A stretch of DNA of 64,000 nucleotides, taken from assembly GCA_019634625.1 (NCBI GenBank), contig JAHCBA010000001.1, positions 124,001 through 188,000 on the forward strand. The letters are read 5' to 3'. This document shows, in pieces, positions 24,803 through 32,982 of the stretch. Below the pieces are notes generated by a model that saw only the letters and a list, made by a program, of their open reading frames with translations, searched no databases and was not told the origin of the DNA. The stretch's first letter is position 1. Each line of letters begins with the position of its first letter. The position numbers and the translations under genes were made by a program. The DNA is from Verrucomicrobiia bacterium. GTDB taxonomy: Bacteria; Verrucomicrobiota; Verrucomicrobiia; Limisphaerales; CAIMTB01.

Positions 24803-27800
24803 ATGTCAACTCCTCTAAGTAGAACCCGTCGTTCGCTCCTGCTCGCCTGGCTGGGCACCCTGCTGACCCTCGCCGGTATCGCCTCCCTCCACGCCGAAAC
24901 CATCCGCCTGGAATGGGACCCCAACACCGAGTCCAACATCGGCGGTTACCGCGTGTACTGCGGCGCCGCCAGCGCGACCTATGACACCGTCATCGACGTC
25001 GGCAATCAAACCCACGCCGACATCGCCGACCTCCTTCATGACCGCACCTACTACTTCGTGGTGACCGCCTACGACATCACCGGCCTCGAAAGCCCGCCCT
25101 CCAACGAGGTCTTCCACAAAGTCGCCAAACTCAACCTGCCGCCCTCGGGCTCCGAGCTCGTCATCACGCTGGCCGAGAACGGTTCCGCCTCCTTCACCCT
25201 GTCCGGTTCCGATCCCGATGGCGACCCCATCGACTTCGCCATCCTCACCACGGTGAAGTACGGCACCCTTTCGGGTAGCCTCCCCCTCCTGACCTACACG
25301 CCCTTCGCCAATTTCCACGGCACGGACGCCTTCACCTACGTCGTCAGCGATGGGCACCTGACCTCCGACCCGATCACCGTCACCTTCCAGGTCACCAAGG
25401 TCAACAAGGCCCCCGTCGCCTCCAACCTCGCCGTCTCCACCCCCGAAGCCACCCCGGTCTCCTTCACCCTCGCCGGCTCCGATCCCGACGGCGATCCCAT
25501 CACCTACAAGGTCGAGGCCGCTCCCAAGTACGGCAGCCTGTCCGGCTCCGCCCCCAACCTGACCTACACCCCGGCCGCCGGGTTCCATGGCTCCGATTTC
25601 CTCACCTTCTCCGTCTCCGACGGCAAGCTCACCTCCACTCACGCCACCGTCTCCATCTCCGTCTCCAAGGTCAATCAACCGCCCGTCGCCCATCACTTCA
25701 AACTCACCCTCGACTCAGGATCGTCCGCCCCCGTCACGCTCCAAGGCACCGATCCCGACGGCGATCCCCTCGTCTTCGTCATCACCCGTCAGCCGACCTA
25801 TGGCGTCATCCTCGGCACGCCCCCGAATATCATCTACCAGGCCAATGCCGGATATTCGGGTTCAGACTCCATCCGCTTCACTGTCAGCGACGGGGAATTC
25901 ACCTCGGCGCCCGCCACCGGCATGATCACCATCCTCGCCGTCAATCAGGCCCCCGTCGCCTCCAACCTCGCCGTCTCCACGCTCGAGGACGGCGCGGTCT
26001 CCTTCACCCTCGCCGGCTCCGATCCCGACGGCGACGCCATCACCTACAAGGTCGAGTCCGGTCCCAAGAATGGCAGCCTGTCCGGCTCCGCCCCCAATCT
26101 GACCTACACCCCGACCGCCGGCTTCCACGGCTCCGATTCCCTCACCTTCTCCGTCTCCGACGGCAAGCTCACCTCCGCCCACGCCACCGTCTCCATCACC
26201 GTCACCAAGGTCAACAAGGCCCCCGTCGCTTCCAACCTCGCCGTCTCCACGCCCGAGGACAGCCCGGTCTCCTTCACTCTCACGGCCTCCGATCCCGATG
26301 GCGATCCCATCACCTACAAGATCGAATCCGCCCCCAAGAACGGTTCCACCTCGGGCACCGCTCCCAACCTGACCTACACCCCGAAGCCTGGCTTCCACGG
26401 CTCCGATTCCCTCACCTTCTCCGTCTCCGACGGCAAGCTCACCTCCGCCCACGCCACCGTCTCCATCACCGTCACCAAGGTCAACAAGGCCCCCGTCGCC
26501 TACGCCGCCACCGTGGCCACCGAACAAGGCGCTTCCGTCGCCGTCACCCTGAAGGGGTCCGACCCCGATGGCGATGCCATCACCTTCAAGACTCAGAGCG
26601 GGCCCGCCAAGGGCACCCTGACGGGAACGGCCCCGAATCTGACCTACACCCCGAATTCCGGGTTCCATGGCTCGGACGAGTTCACCTTCACCGTCAGCGA
26701 TGGCTCGCTCACCTCGGCGCCCGCCAAGATCTCCATCACGGTGATCCGCACCGCCACCCCGCCAGTCGCCCATCCGGACGGCATCCTCGTGGCCCAGGGC
26801 GCCTCCTCCAGCATCCTTGTCAGTGGCGCCACCTCGGTGCTCGCCAATGACACCGACGCTTCGGGTGTCACTGCGTTCGCCACGCTCAAGACGCCTCCCG
26901 TCCACGGAGCCGTCACCCTGGCCGCAAACGGCACCTTCACCTACCGGCACTTCGGTGGCACCGACCTCGCCGACACCTTCACCTACACCGCCTCCAACGA
27001 CTCCGGCGAAAGCGCCGAGGCGGTCGTCCATGTCCGCGTCCTCCAGGTGGCCGCCATTCGCACCCTCAGCACCGGCGCCGAACTCGAGTTCGCCGTGACC
27101 CAGGGCATCGAGTACACCGTCGAATGCCAGAATGCCTCCCCGGGTGCCATCGGACCCTGGGCCGTTCTCACCCGCTTCACGGCGACCACCGACGGCTTCG
27201 CCGCGGTCACGGACCCTGCGGCCTCCACCACGCCGAACCGCCTCTACCGGGTCCGCTCCACCGGGGCGCACGGCGACGTAACCAGCGAACCCTGGGGCTA
27301 CATGCAGATGACCCTGAATGCCTCCGGCGCCCCCCTGACCTCGCCCTTCACCGGCTCCATCGTCCGCCGCGCCCAACTCACCGCCCGCGGTGCCAGCTGG
27401 ATCCGGCTGGAAGGAGCCCCCTGGGCCGACAAGCAACTCAGCCCACACCGCGGACTCGCGTCACACATCGCCGTCGTCGTCGCCAGCGCCAACCCGGCGG
27501 CCGTCGGCCGCTCCTGGACGGTCCGGCTCCATGACGACTCCACCATCGCCCTCAACTCCGGGACCGAAAACGTGGCGCACGTCCTCCAGGTCGGCGATGT
27601 GGTCGAAATCCAGACCACCATCACCATCGCCAGCCTCTTCGGTGTGGCCGGCTCCCCCAACGCCCTCCTCAAGCAGAACGACACCGTCACCATCCACGCG
27701 ATGGAACCCCAGGAGGGCTGGACCCTCCGCTACTCGGTCGCCCGCAACAGCGCCGCCGGTTACTACATGTCCACCCCCGCCGGCATGGTCGGCCCCTTCG

Positions 27801-27916
27801 ACGGCACGACCCTCTACCTCCTCCCCGGTCAATCCTTCTCGCCTCCGTCCAGTCCCAAGAGCGGCGTGAAGGCCATCGGTTCGGGCCGGATCGCGGACGG
27901 ATCGGATTCCCGATAG
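24803..27916 (+). CDS. secreted FN3 plus tandem Ig-like repeat protein (paralogue)
   Basis: A 1037-aa exported protein. Its signal peptide is clear (RRSLLLAWLGTLLTLAGIAS, cleavage near LHAET), followed by FN3 (IRLEWDPNTESNIGGYRVY) and about six 90-residue Ig-like repeats with SDPDGDPITY and SVSDGKLTS. Two neighbouring repeats share 110 identical bp. The end (from about 820, WGYMQMTLNASGAPLTSPF onward to DTVTIHAMEP) resembles the verrucomicrobial TIGR02597 type of secreted domain, an assignment from memory. It is the same architecture as the gene at 21398, so a tandem gene duplication, but each copy has its own terminator. No sorting signal of PEP-CTERM type is seen at the C-terminus. Confidence 0.88.
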   Translation: MSTPLSRTRRSLLLAWLGTLLTLAGIASLHAETIRLEWDPNTESNIGGYRVYCGAASATYDTVIDVGNQTHADIADLLHDRTYYFVVTAYDITGLESPPSNEVFHKVAKLNLPPSGSELVITLAENGSASFTLSGSDPDGDPIDFAILTTVKYGTLSGSLPLLTYTPFANFHGTDAFTYVVSDGHLTSDPITVTFQVTKVNKAPVASNLAVSTPEATPVSFTLAGSDPDGDPITYKVEAAPKYGSLSGSAPNLTYTPAAGFHGSDFLTFSVSDGKLTSTHATVSISVSKVNQPPVAHHFKLTLDSGSSAPVTLQGTDPDGDPLVFVITRQPTYGVILGTPPNIIYQANAGYSGSDSIRFTVSDGEFTSAPATGMITILAVNQAPVASNLAVSTLEDGAVSFTLAGSDPDGDAITYKVESGPKNGSLSGSAPNLTYTPTAGFHGSDSLTFSVSDGKLTSAHATVSITVTKVNKAPVASNLAVSTPEDSPVSFTLTASDPDGDPITYKIESAPKNGSTSGTAPNLTYTPKPGFHGSDSLTFSVSDGKLTSAHATVSITVTKVNKAPVAYAATVATEQGASVAVTLKGSDPDGDAITFKTQSGPAKGTLTGTAPNLTYTPNSGFHGSDEFTFTVSDGSLTSAPAKISITVIRTATPPVAHPDGILVAQGASSSILVSGATSVLANDTDASGVTAFATLKTPPVHGAVTLAANGTFTYRHFGGTDLADTFTYTASNDSGESAEAVVHVRVLQVAAIRTLSTGAELEFAVTQGIEYTVECQNASPGAIGPWAVLTRFTATTDGFAAVTDPAASTTPNRLYRVRSTGAHGDVTSEPWGYMQMTLNASGAPLTSPFTGSIVRRAQLTARGASWIRLEGAPWADKQLSPHRGLASHIAVVVASANPAAVGRSWTVRLHDDSTIALNSGTENVAHVLQVGDVVEIQTTITIASLFGVAGSPNALLKQNDTVTIHAMEPQEGWTLRYSVARNSAAGYYMSTPAGMVGPFDGTTLYLLPGQSFSPPSSPKSGVKAIGSGRIADGSDSR
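26120..26229 (+). repeat. internal coding repeat, unit 1 of identical 110 bp
   Basis: Identical in all 110 bp to 26390-26499, 270 bp (90 codons) further on. Encodes the end of one Ig-like repeat and the start of the next (HGSDSLTFSVSDGKLTSAHA). Identity even at third codon positions points to recent duplication or gene conversion. Confidence 0.9.
26390..26499 (+). repeat. internal coding repeat, unit 2 of identical 110 bp
   Basis: Second of the two identical 110-bp segments (see 26120-26229). The related segment near 25580 in the same gene is diverged, so only the last exchange was recent. Confidence 0.9.
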
Positions 27917-27957
27917 TCCGAATCAGCCGGCCCGCCCGGCTGGACTCCCCTCAAGCT

Positions 27958-27997
27958 CGGCGCCCGCGGCAACCCCGCGCGGCGCCGACGCCTTTTT
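27958..27997 (+). terminator. rho-independent terminator
   Basis: CGGCGCC (27958-27964) pairs with GGCGCCG (27981-27987), an inner CGCGG/CCGCG stem stacks between them, and CCTTTTT follows to 27997. Placed 42 bp after the second FN3/Ig-repeat gene. Confidence 0.88.
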
Positions 27998-28037
27998 CCC
28001 CATCGCCCGCCCATGTCATCCCGCCTCCGCCCTCCCC

Positions 28038-28196
28038 GTGCATCCCGAAGTTGTGGGGAGAGGTGCGAGGTTCGCGAAGCGTCCTCTCCGAGGGCCGGGT
28101 TCCACGAGGCCGCAAGGGTGTGGAGCGTTGGATTGAGGACTCGCTGAGCTCGTCCCTGCGATTCGCTCCCTCCTCACCCACAACTCCGGGATGCAC
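28038..28196. repeat. repeat A, full 159-bp copy 3
   Basis: Begins GTGCATCCCGAAGTTGTGGG and ends ACCCACAACTCCGGGATGCAC-type sequence; same internal arms as copy 2 and exactly 159 bp. It lies 69 bp upstream of prsK, so any promoter of that operon is inside or just after the element. Confidence 0.9.
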
Positions 28197-28265
28197 CGCC
28201 GCCCTCCAAAATTGGCATCTCCAACTGGACGCCCTCGTTGCAGGTCGGCATGGTCCCGGTGAGGC

Positions 28266-30371
28266 ATGGATCTCTCTTGGCTCTCGCTCGGCGCGGCCCT
28301 GTTCGCCACAGCCCTGGGCGTCGTGGTATTCCGGCGTTCTCCACGGCATCCCGCGCACTGGTCCTTCGCCATCGGGATGGCCCTCATCGCCGCCGAAACC
28401 GTCCTCGCCGCCCTCGCCCAACGCGCCCCGCACGTCCTCGAACAGGCCGAGTGGCAGCGCGTCCGCCTGACCGTCGCCGCCCTCCTTCCCATCCCCTGGC
28501 TGATCTTCAGCCGCTGCTACTCCCGCGGCGATGCCCTCACCGTCCTCGAAGGACGCACCCTGCTCCTCCTCGCCGCCGTCGTCCTGCCCCTCTCCCTGGC
28601 GGTCACCTTCCACTCCTCCCTCGTCGTCCTCCCGGAACCCGGCCTGTTCGCCGATCCCATCCCGCGCCTCGGCTGGGCCGGCATGGCCGTCCAGGTCTTT
28701 GTCCTGCTCGCCGCCGTCGGTGTCCTCACCCACCTCGAACGCACCTTCCGCGGCTCGGTCGGCGTCATGCGCTGGCGACTCAAGTACATGGTCCTCGGCG
28801 TCGCCGTCCTGTTCGGATACCGCCTCTACGCCTCCAGTCAGGCCGTCCTCTACCAGATCCCCGAGCAGACCTTCGACCGCGCCGCCACCGCCGCCCTCCT
28901 CGTCGCCTGCGTCCTCATCTCCATCGCCCTCACCCGCGGCACGGTCTTCGATGTTGATGTCTATCCCTCCCAAACCCTCCTCTACCGCTCCCTCACCGTC
29001 CTCCTCGCCGGTTCCTATCTCGTCATCGTCGGCGCCCTGTCCCATCTCGTCGGCCTGCTCGGAGGCGATTCCTCCTTCCCCGCCCAGGCCTTCCTCATCT
29101 TTGCCGGCCTCGCCGGCCTCGCCGTCCTCCTCCTCTCCGAACGCTTCCGCCAGCGTCTCCGCACCTTCGTCAGTCGTCACCTCCGCCGGCCGGTGTACGA
29201 CTACCGCCAGATCTGGAGCACCTTCACCGCCCAAACCACCTCCCTCGTGGACGAGGAATCCTTCAGCCGCACCGTCGCCCGCTGGGTCTCCGACACCTTC
29301 CAGTCCCTCTCCGTCAGCGTCTGGCTCGTCGAATCCTCCGGCGATCACCTCCGCATGAGCGGCTCCACCGTCCTCGCCGACGCCGCCGCCGATGGCCTCG
29401 ACCAGCCCACCGAGGAACTCGCCGAAGCCCTCGCCGCCATCGGACAACGCCACGAACCCTTCATCCTCAACCGCTCCCGCGACCGCTGGGCCGTCACCCT
29501 CGAACGCCTCCATCCCGGCGTCTTCCGCGAGGGCGGTTCCCAGGTCTGCCAGCCCCTCAACGCCGGCGGCAAACTCCTCGGCCTCCTCATCCTCGGCGAC
29601 CGCGTCGCCGGGGTCCCCTTCACCACCGAGGACTTCGACCTCCTCCGCTGCATCGGCGACCAGATCGCCGCCAGCCTCCTCGGCCTCCAGCTCTCCGCCC
29701 AACTCCTTCGCGCCAAGGAAATGGAGGCCTTCCAAACCATGTCCGCGTTCTTCGTCCACGACCTCAAAAACACCGCCTCCACCCTCTCCCTCACCCTCCA
29801 GAACCTCGGACAGCACTTCAGCGACCCCGCCTTCCGCGAAGATGCCCTCCGTGCCGTCGGCAAGAGCGTCCAGCACCTCAACGGCCTCATCGCCCGCCTC
29901 TCCCGGCTCCGCCAGGAACTTCGCGTCCAGGCCGTCCCCGGCGACCTCGTCGCCATCATCGAATCCGCCCTCTCCTCCGTCGGCTCCAGCCCATCAGCCG
30001 TCGTCGAAAACAATGCCCAACCCCTCCCGCCCGTCCTCGTCGATGCCGAGCAGTTCGAGAAGGTCGTCGTCAACCTCCTCGTCAACGCACGCGAGGCCGT
30101 CGCCTCCAATGGCCATATCCGCATCGACACCCGGCGCCAGGACAACTGGGCCTGCCTCTCCGTCGCCGACAACGGCTGCGGCATGAGCCCCGAATTCCTT
30201 CACCGCTCCCTCTTCCGCCCCTTCCAAACCACCAAACGCAACGGGCTCGGCATCGGCATGTTCCACAGCCGCATGATCGTCGAAGCCCACCACGGCCGCA
30301 TGGAGGTCGAATCCACCCCAGGCCACGGCACCACCGTCCGCGTCCTCCTCCCGTTCGCTCCCATCGTATGA
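28266..30371 (+). CDS. prsK: PEP-CTERM system sensor histidine kinase PrsK
   Basis: A 701-aa membrane kinase. Seven or eight hydrophobic helices fill residues 1-300 (GAALFATALGVVVF at the start; VLGVAVLFGYRLYA and VLLAGSYLVIVGALSHLVGL later). A GAF-like region follows at about 310-475, then the unusual H-box FFVHDLKNTASTLSL with His498, and a complete HATPase (NNAQPLPPVLVDAEQFEKVV, NLLVNAREAV, DNGCGMS, GLGIGMFH). This layout, with HDLKN as the phosphoacceptor box, is that of PrsK in exosortase/PEP-CTERM exopolysaccharide clusters. It overlaps prsR by ATGA. No exosortase or PEP-CTERM substrate is in the window. Confidence 0.9.
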   Translation: MDLSWLSLGAALFATALGVVVFRRSPRHPAHWSFAIGMALIAAETVLAALAQRAPHVLEQAEWQRVRLTVAALLPIPWLIFSRCYSRGDALTVLEGRTLLLLAAVVLPLSLAVTFHSSLVVLPEPGLFADPIPRLGWAGMAVQVFVLLAAVGVLTHLERTFRGSVGVMRWRLKYMVLGVAVLFGYRLYASSQAVLYQIPEQTFDRAATAALLVACVLISIALTRGTVFDVDVYPSQTLLYRSLTVLLAGSYLVIVGALSHLVGLLGGDSSFPAQAFLIFAGLAGLAVLLLSERFRQRLRTFVSRHLRRPVYDYRQIWSTFTAQTTSLVDEESFSRTVARWVSDTFQSLSVSVWLVESSGDHLRMSGSTVLADAAADGLDQPTEELAEALAAIGQRHEPFILNRSRDRWAVTLERLHPGVFREGGSQVCQPLNAGGKLLGLLILGDRVAGVPFTTEDFDLLRCIGDQIAASLLGLQLSAQLLRAKEMEAFQTMSAFFVHDLKNTASTLSLTLQNLGQHFSDPAFREDALRAVGKSVQHLNGLIARLSRLRQELRVQAVPGDLVAIIESALSSVGSSPSAVVENNAQPLPPVLVDAEQFEKVVVNLLVNAREAVASNGHIRIDTRRQDNWACLSVADNGCGMSPEFLHRSLFRPFQTTKRNGLGIGMFHSRMIVEAHHGRMEVESTPGHGTTVRVLLPFAPIV

Positions 30372-31717
30372 AACCTGCCCTGCTGATCGTTGACGACGAC
30401 GAGGAAATCCGTTCCCAGCTCCGCTGGGCTCTCGCCGCCGATTACGAGGTCTCCCTCGCCGCCGACCGCTCCGAAGCCGTCAAGGCCTTCCGTGAACTCC
30501 ATCCCCCGGTCGTCCTCCTCGACCTCGGCCTCCCCCCCTCCCCGGCCGCCCCCACCGAAGGACTCGCCACCCTCGGCGAAATCCTCGCCGAAGATCGCCG
30601 CGCCAAGGTGGTCATCGTCAGCGGTCAGGGCGAACGCGCCAATGCCATGCAGGCCATCGGCCTCGGTGCCTGGGATTTCTTCGGCAAACCCATCGACACC
30701 TCCGAACTCCAGGCCATCCTCCGGCGCGCCTTCCAGGTCTCCCAGCTCGAACGCGATTTCCATGCCCTCCAGCAGGAGTTCCACGAGGACTCCTTCGAGG
30801 GCATCCTCGGCAACAGCCCCGGCATGCGTGAGGCCTTCCGCCTCATCCAGCGCGTCGCCACCACCGACGCCTCCGTCCTCATCCTCGGCGAAAGCGGCAC
30901 CGGCAAGGAAATGGCCGCCCTCGCCATCCACCGCCGCAGCCGACGCCGCGATCACCCCTTCGTCGCCATCAACTGCGGCGCCATCCCCGAAAATCTCATC
31001 GAAAGCGAACTCTTCGGCAACGAGAAGGGCGCCTTCACCGGCGCCACCGCCCAACGCAAGGGCCGTATCGAAATGGCCGAAAAAGGCACCCTCTTCCTCG
31101 ACGAAATCGGCGAACTCCCCGCCCCCCTCCAGGTCAAACTCCTCCGCTTCCTCCAGGAACAATCCATCGAACGCGTCGGTGGCCGCGAAAGTCTCCCCGT
31201 CGATGTCCGCGTCATCGCCGCCACCCACGTGGACCTCAAACAGGCCATGACCGTCGCCCGCTTCCGCGAAGACCTCTACTACCGCCTCGCCGTCGTCACC
31301 CTCCGCATGCCCGCCCTCCGCGAACGCGAAGGCGATATCGCCCTCCTCGCCCAGGCCTTCCTCCGCCGCTTCGCCGCCCACTTCGAACGGAAAGACCTCG
31401 CCTTCGACCCCGCCGCCCTCCGCCTCCTCGAACGTCACCCCTGGCCCGGCAATGTCCGGGAACTCGAAAATCGCATCAAACGCGCCGTCATCATGGCCGA
31501 CGGCCGCCATGTCACCGCCGCCGACCTCGAACTCGCCAACGCCGATGCCCCCACCGGTGCCACCCTCAAGGAAGCCCGCGAACAAATGGAACGGGAAATG
31601 GTCGCCCAGGCCCTCCGCCGCAACGGAGGCAAAATCACCAGCACCGCCGCCGAACTCGGCATCAGCCGCCCCACCCTCTACGAACTCATGGAGAAACTGA
31701 ACATCCAGCGGGAATAA
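30368..31717 (+). CDS. prsR: sigma-54-dependent response regulator PrsR
   Basis: A 449-aa NtrC-family regulator, partner of PrsK. The receiver domain has the phosphoacceptor Asp52 (VVLLDLGLP) and acidic pocket VDDDEE. The AAA+ domain carries Walker A GESGTGKE near 174-181, the sigma-54 contact loop GAFTGA at about 221-226, Walker B TLFLDEIGEL and the arginine-finger region RFREDLYYRL. The C-terminal Fis-type helix-turn-helix is RRNGGKITSTAAELGISRPT. PrsR-type regulators activate sigma-54 promoters of PEP-CTERM protein genes. Start overlaps the prsK stop (ATGA), so one operon. I could not find a convincing -24/-12 site next to it. Confidence 0.92.
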   Translation: MKPALLIVDDDEEIRSQLRWALAADYEVSLAADRSEAVKAFRELHPPVVLLDLGLPPSPAAPTEGLATLGEILAEDRRAKVVIVSGQGERANAMQAIGLGAWDFFGKPIDTSELQAILRRAFQVSQLERDFHALQQEFHEDSFEGILGNSPGMREAFRLIQRVATTDASVLILGESGTGKEMAALAIHRRSRRRDHPFVAINCGAIPENLIESELFGNEKGAFTGATAQRKGRIEMAEKGTLFLDEIGELPAPLQVKLLRFLQEQSIERVGGRESLPVDVRVIAATHVDLKQAMTVARFREDLYYRLAVVTLRMPALREREGDIALLAQAFLRRFAAHFERKDLAFDPAALRLLERHPWPGNVRELENRIKRAVIMADGRHVTAADLELANADAPTGATLKEAREQMEREMVAQALRRNGGKITSTAAELGISRPTLYELMEKLNIQRE

Positions 31718-31741
31718 TCCCGCCCCCTTCCTTCCCCATCC

Positions 31742-31816
31742 CGGAGGGACAACCTCCGGAGGGACAAACGGCGGAGGGACGAGCTCCGCGAGTCCTCATC
31801 CCATCGCACCACACCC
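31742..31816. repeat. repeat A fragment with triplicated GGAGGGAC
   Basis: Three GGAGGGAC copies in about 38 bp lead into GAGCTCCGCGAGTCCTCATC, the inner arm of repeat A, then CATCGCACCACACCC. No terminal repeats remain. It joins directly to repeat B at 31831, as also happens at 54651-54976. Confidence 0.75.
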
Positions 31817-31830
31817 TTCCCCCCCCTCAG

Positions 31831-32028
31831 TCCTCGTACTCATCCCGAAGGGCGGTCCTCGCCCTCGTCCTCGTCCTCGACGCGCAGGCACACCGTTTCA
31901 GCGTCGCCTCATGGCTGGCACGTTGGGTTCGATCCTGTTCGGTCCTCCCATTCCGCATGCGAACCGGGCAGGGCGATTACGATTACGAGTACGAGTACGA
32001 GGCCTGCTGCAAAAGTCTGAGGTGCGCT
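31831..32028. repeat. repeat B, copy with GATTAC/GAGTAC hexamers
   Basis: Opens TCCTCGTACTCATCCCGAAG and ends GAGTACGAGTACGAGGCCTG then CTGCAAAAGTCTGAGGTGCG. CTCGTACTC near the left and GAGTACGAG near the right are inverted copies. The hexamer tract (GATTAC twice, GAGTAC twice) lies at about 31976-31999. The left terminal GGGCGCATCTC seen in the copies at 35394 and 36274 is absent. Confidence 0.8.
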
Positions 32029-32073
32029 GGCAGGGCGGGGACGTGGGGGGGGCAGCGGCTGGGTCGGACTCTG

Positions 32074-32141
32074 TTGGGTGTGCACGCTTTAGCGTGTCGG
32101 GGGCGGATTTGGGAGGCTCACGCTGAAGCGTGGACACCCAA
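32074..32141. repeat. imperfect palindrome with GTGTGCACGC / GTGGACACCC arms
   Basis: TTGGGTGTGCACGCTTTAGC on the left pairs imperfectly with the complement of GCTGAAGCGTGGACACCCAA on the right, loop about 22 nt. A third repeat type packed into the 500-bp gap between prsR and the capsule export gene. Confidence 0.75.
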
Positions 32142-32175
32142 CGGTTCCTCCGATCCCACCCCTTCCGCTTCACTC

Positions 32176-32206
32176 CGGAGGGACGAACTCCGCGAGTCCC
32201 CAATCC
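32176..32206. repeat. repeat A inner-arm fragment
   Basis: CGGAGGGACGAACTCCGCGA followed by GTCC matches the inner arm of repeat A. Only this arm is present, 13 bp before the end of the capsule export gene. Confidence 0.65.
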
Positions 32207-32218
32207 CTCTCCCCGAAC

Positions 32219-32893
32219 TCAATAAAACGAAAACCGCTCCGGCACGTGCACCACGTCCGACGGCCGCAGATAAAACTGATCCGCCTCCCGACCCCGCAGC
32301 GCTGCCTGCAAATCCAGCACGTACGTCCGCGTGCTCCCGTCGTCCCGCTGCCGTACCACCCGCACCCGTCGCAGATCCGCCCGACCCTCCACCGCCCCCC
32401 CCGCCTCCACCAGCGCCTCCATCACCGTGATCGATTGGCGGCATTGCACCCGCCCCGGACGCAGCACCGCCCCCCACACGAAAATCGGGAAACCGGACGA
32501 CTCCACCGCCACCGACACCGCTTTCACCACCAACTGCGGTCCGTACACCTCGAGCACCCGCGACTCGATCTCCGCCGCCGACTTCCCGCGCACCTGCAGC
32601 GATTCCCCCAACGGCATCGCAATCGTCCCATCGGCCTGCACCTGCTGCACCGTGCTCATCGTCGGCGCCGAAGGAAAATTGATCCGTACCACATCCCCGG
32701 GCTGCACCCCCACCGCCGTGTACGGCTGACGATCCTCCGGCGAAATCGGCGTCGTCTCCGTCGTCCGGCACCCCGCCACCCCCAGAACCACCCCGAGGCA
32801 CAACAGCCATCGGGCTCCCAACCGAACAAAACCCGACAGGACCCCCGACACCCCGGTACCCGGGGCCCAATTCATCCGGCATGACGCGTTCAT
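32219..32893 (-). CDS. polysaccharide export lipoprotein (Poly_export/SLBB family)
   Basis: A 224-aa lipoprotein. Lipobox GVAGC follows a hydrophobic signal (RWLLCLGVVLGVAGC). Then come the Poly_export domain (VGVQPGDVVRINFPSAPTMS, VQADGTIAMPLGESLQVRGK) and an SLBB-like segment (FPIFVWGAVLRPGRVQCRQS, ITVMEALVEAGG). Such Wza/GumB relatives form or support the outer-membrane exit for capsule or exopolysaccharide. The ATG at 32893 has GGAGG 7 nt upstream, so it is chosen over the TTG one codon earlier. At 224 aa it is shorter than Wza, closer to EpsE/XrtA-cluster export proteins, which fits the nearby prsK-prsR. Confidence 0.87.
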   Translation of the reverse strand: MNASCRMNWAPGTGVSGVLSGFVRLGARWLLCLGVVLGVAGCRTTETTPISPEDRQPYTAVGVQPGDVVRINFPSAPTMSTVQQVQADGTIAMPLGESLQVRGKSAAEIESRVLEVYGPQLVVKAVSVAVESSGFPIFVWGAVLRPGRVQCRQSITVMEALVEAGGAVEGRADLRRVRVVRQRDDGSTRTYVLDLQAALRGREADQFYLRPSDVVHVPERFSFY

Positions 32894-32982
32894 CAAATTC
32901 CTCCGTTGTGTCTTCGGGGCGAAACCCTACGCCCCCCCTCCCCCGCCGATAAGCCCAAAGTGCGCCCGGCGCCGTCCCACCT

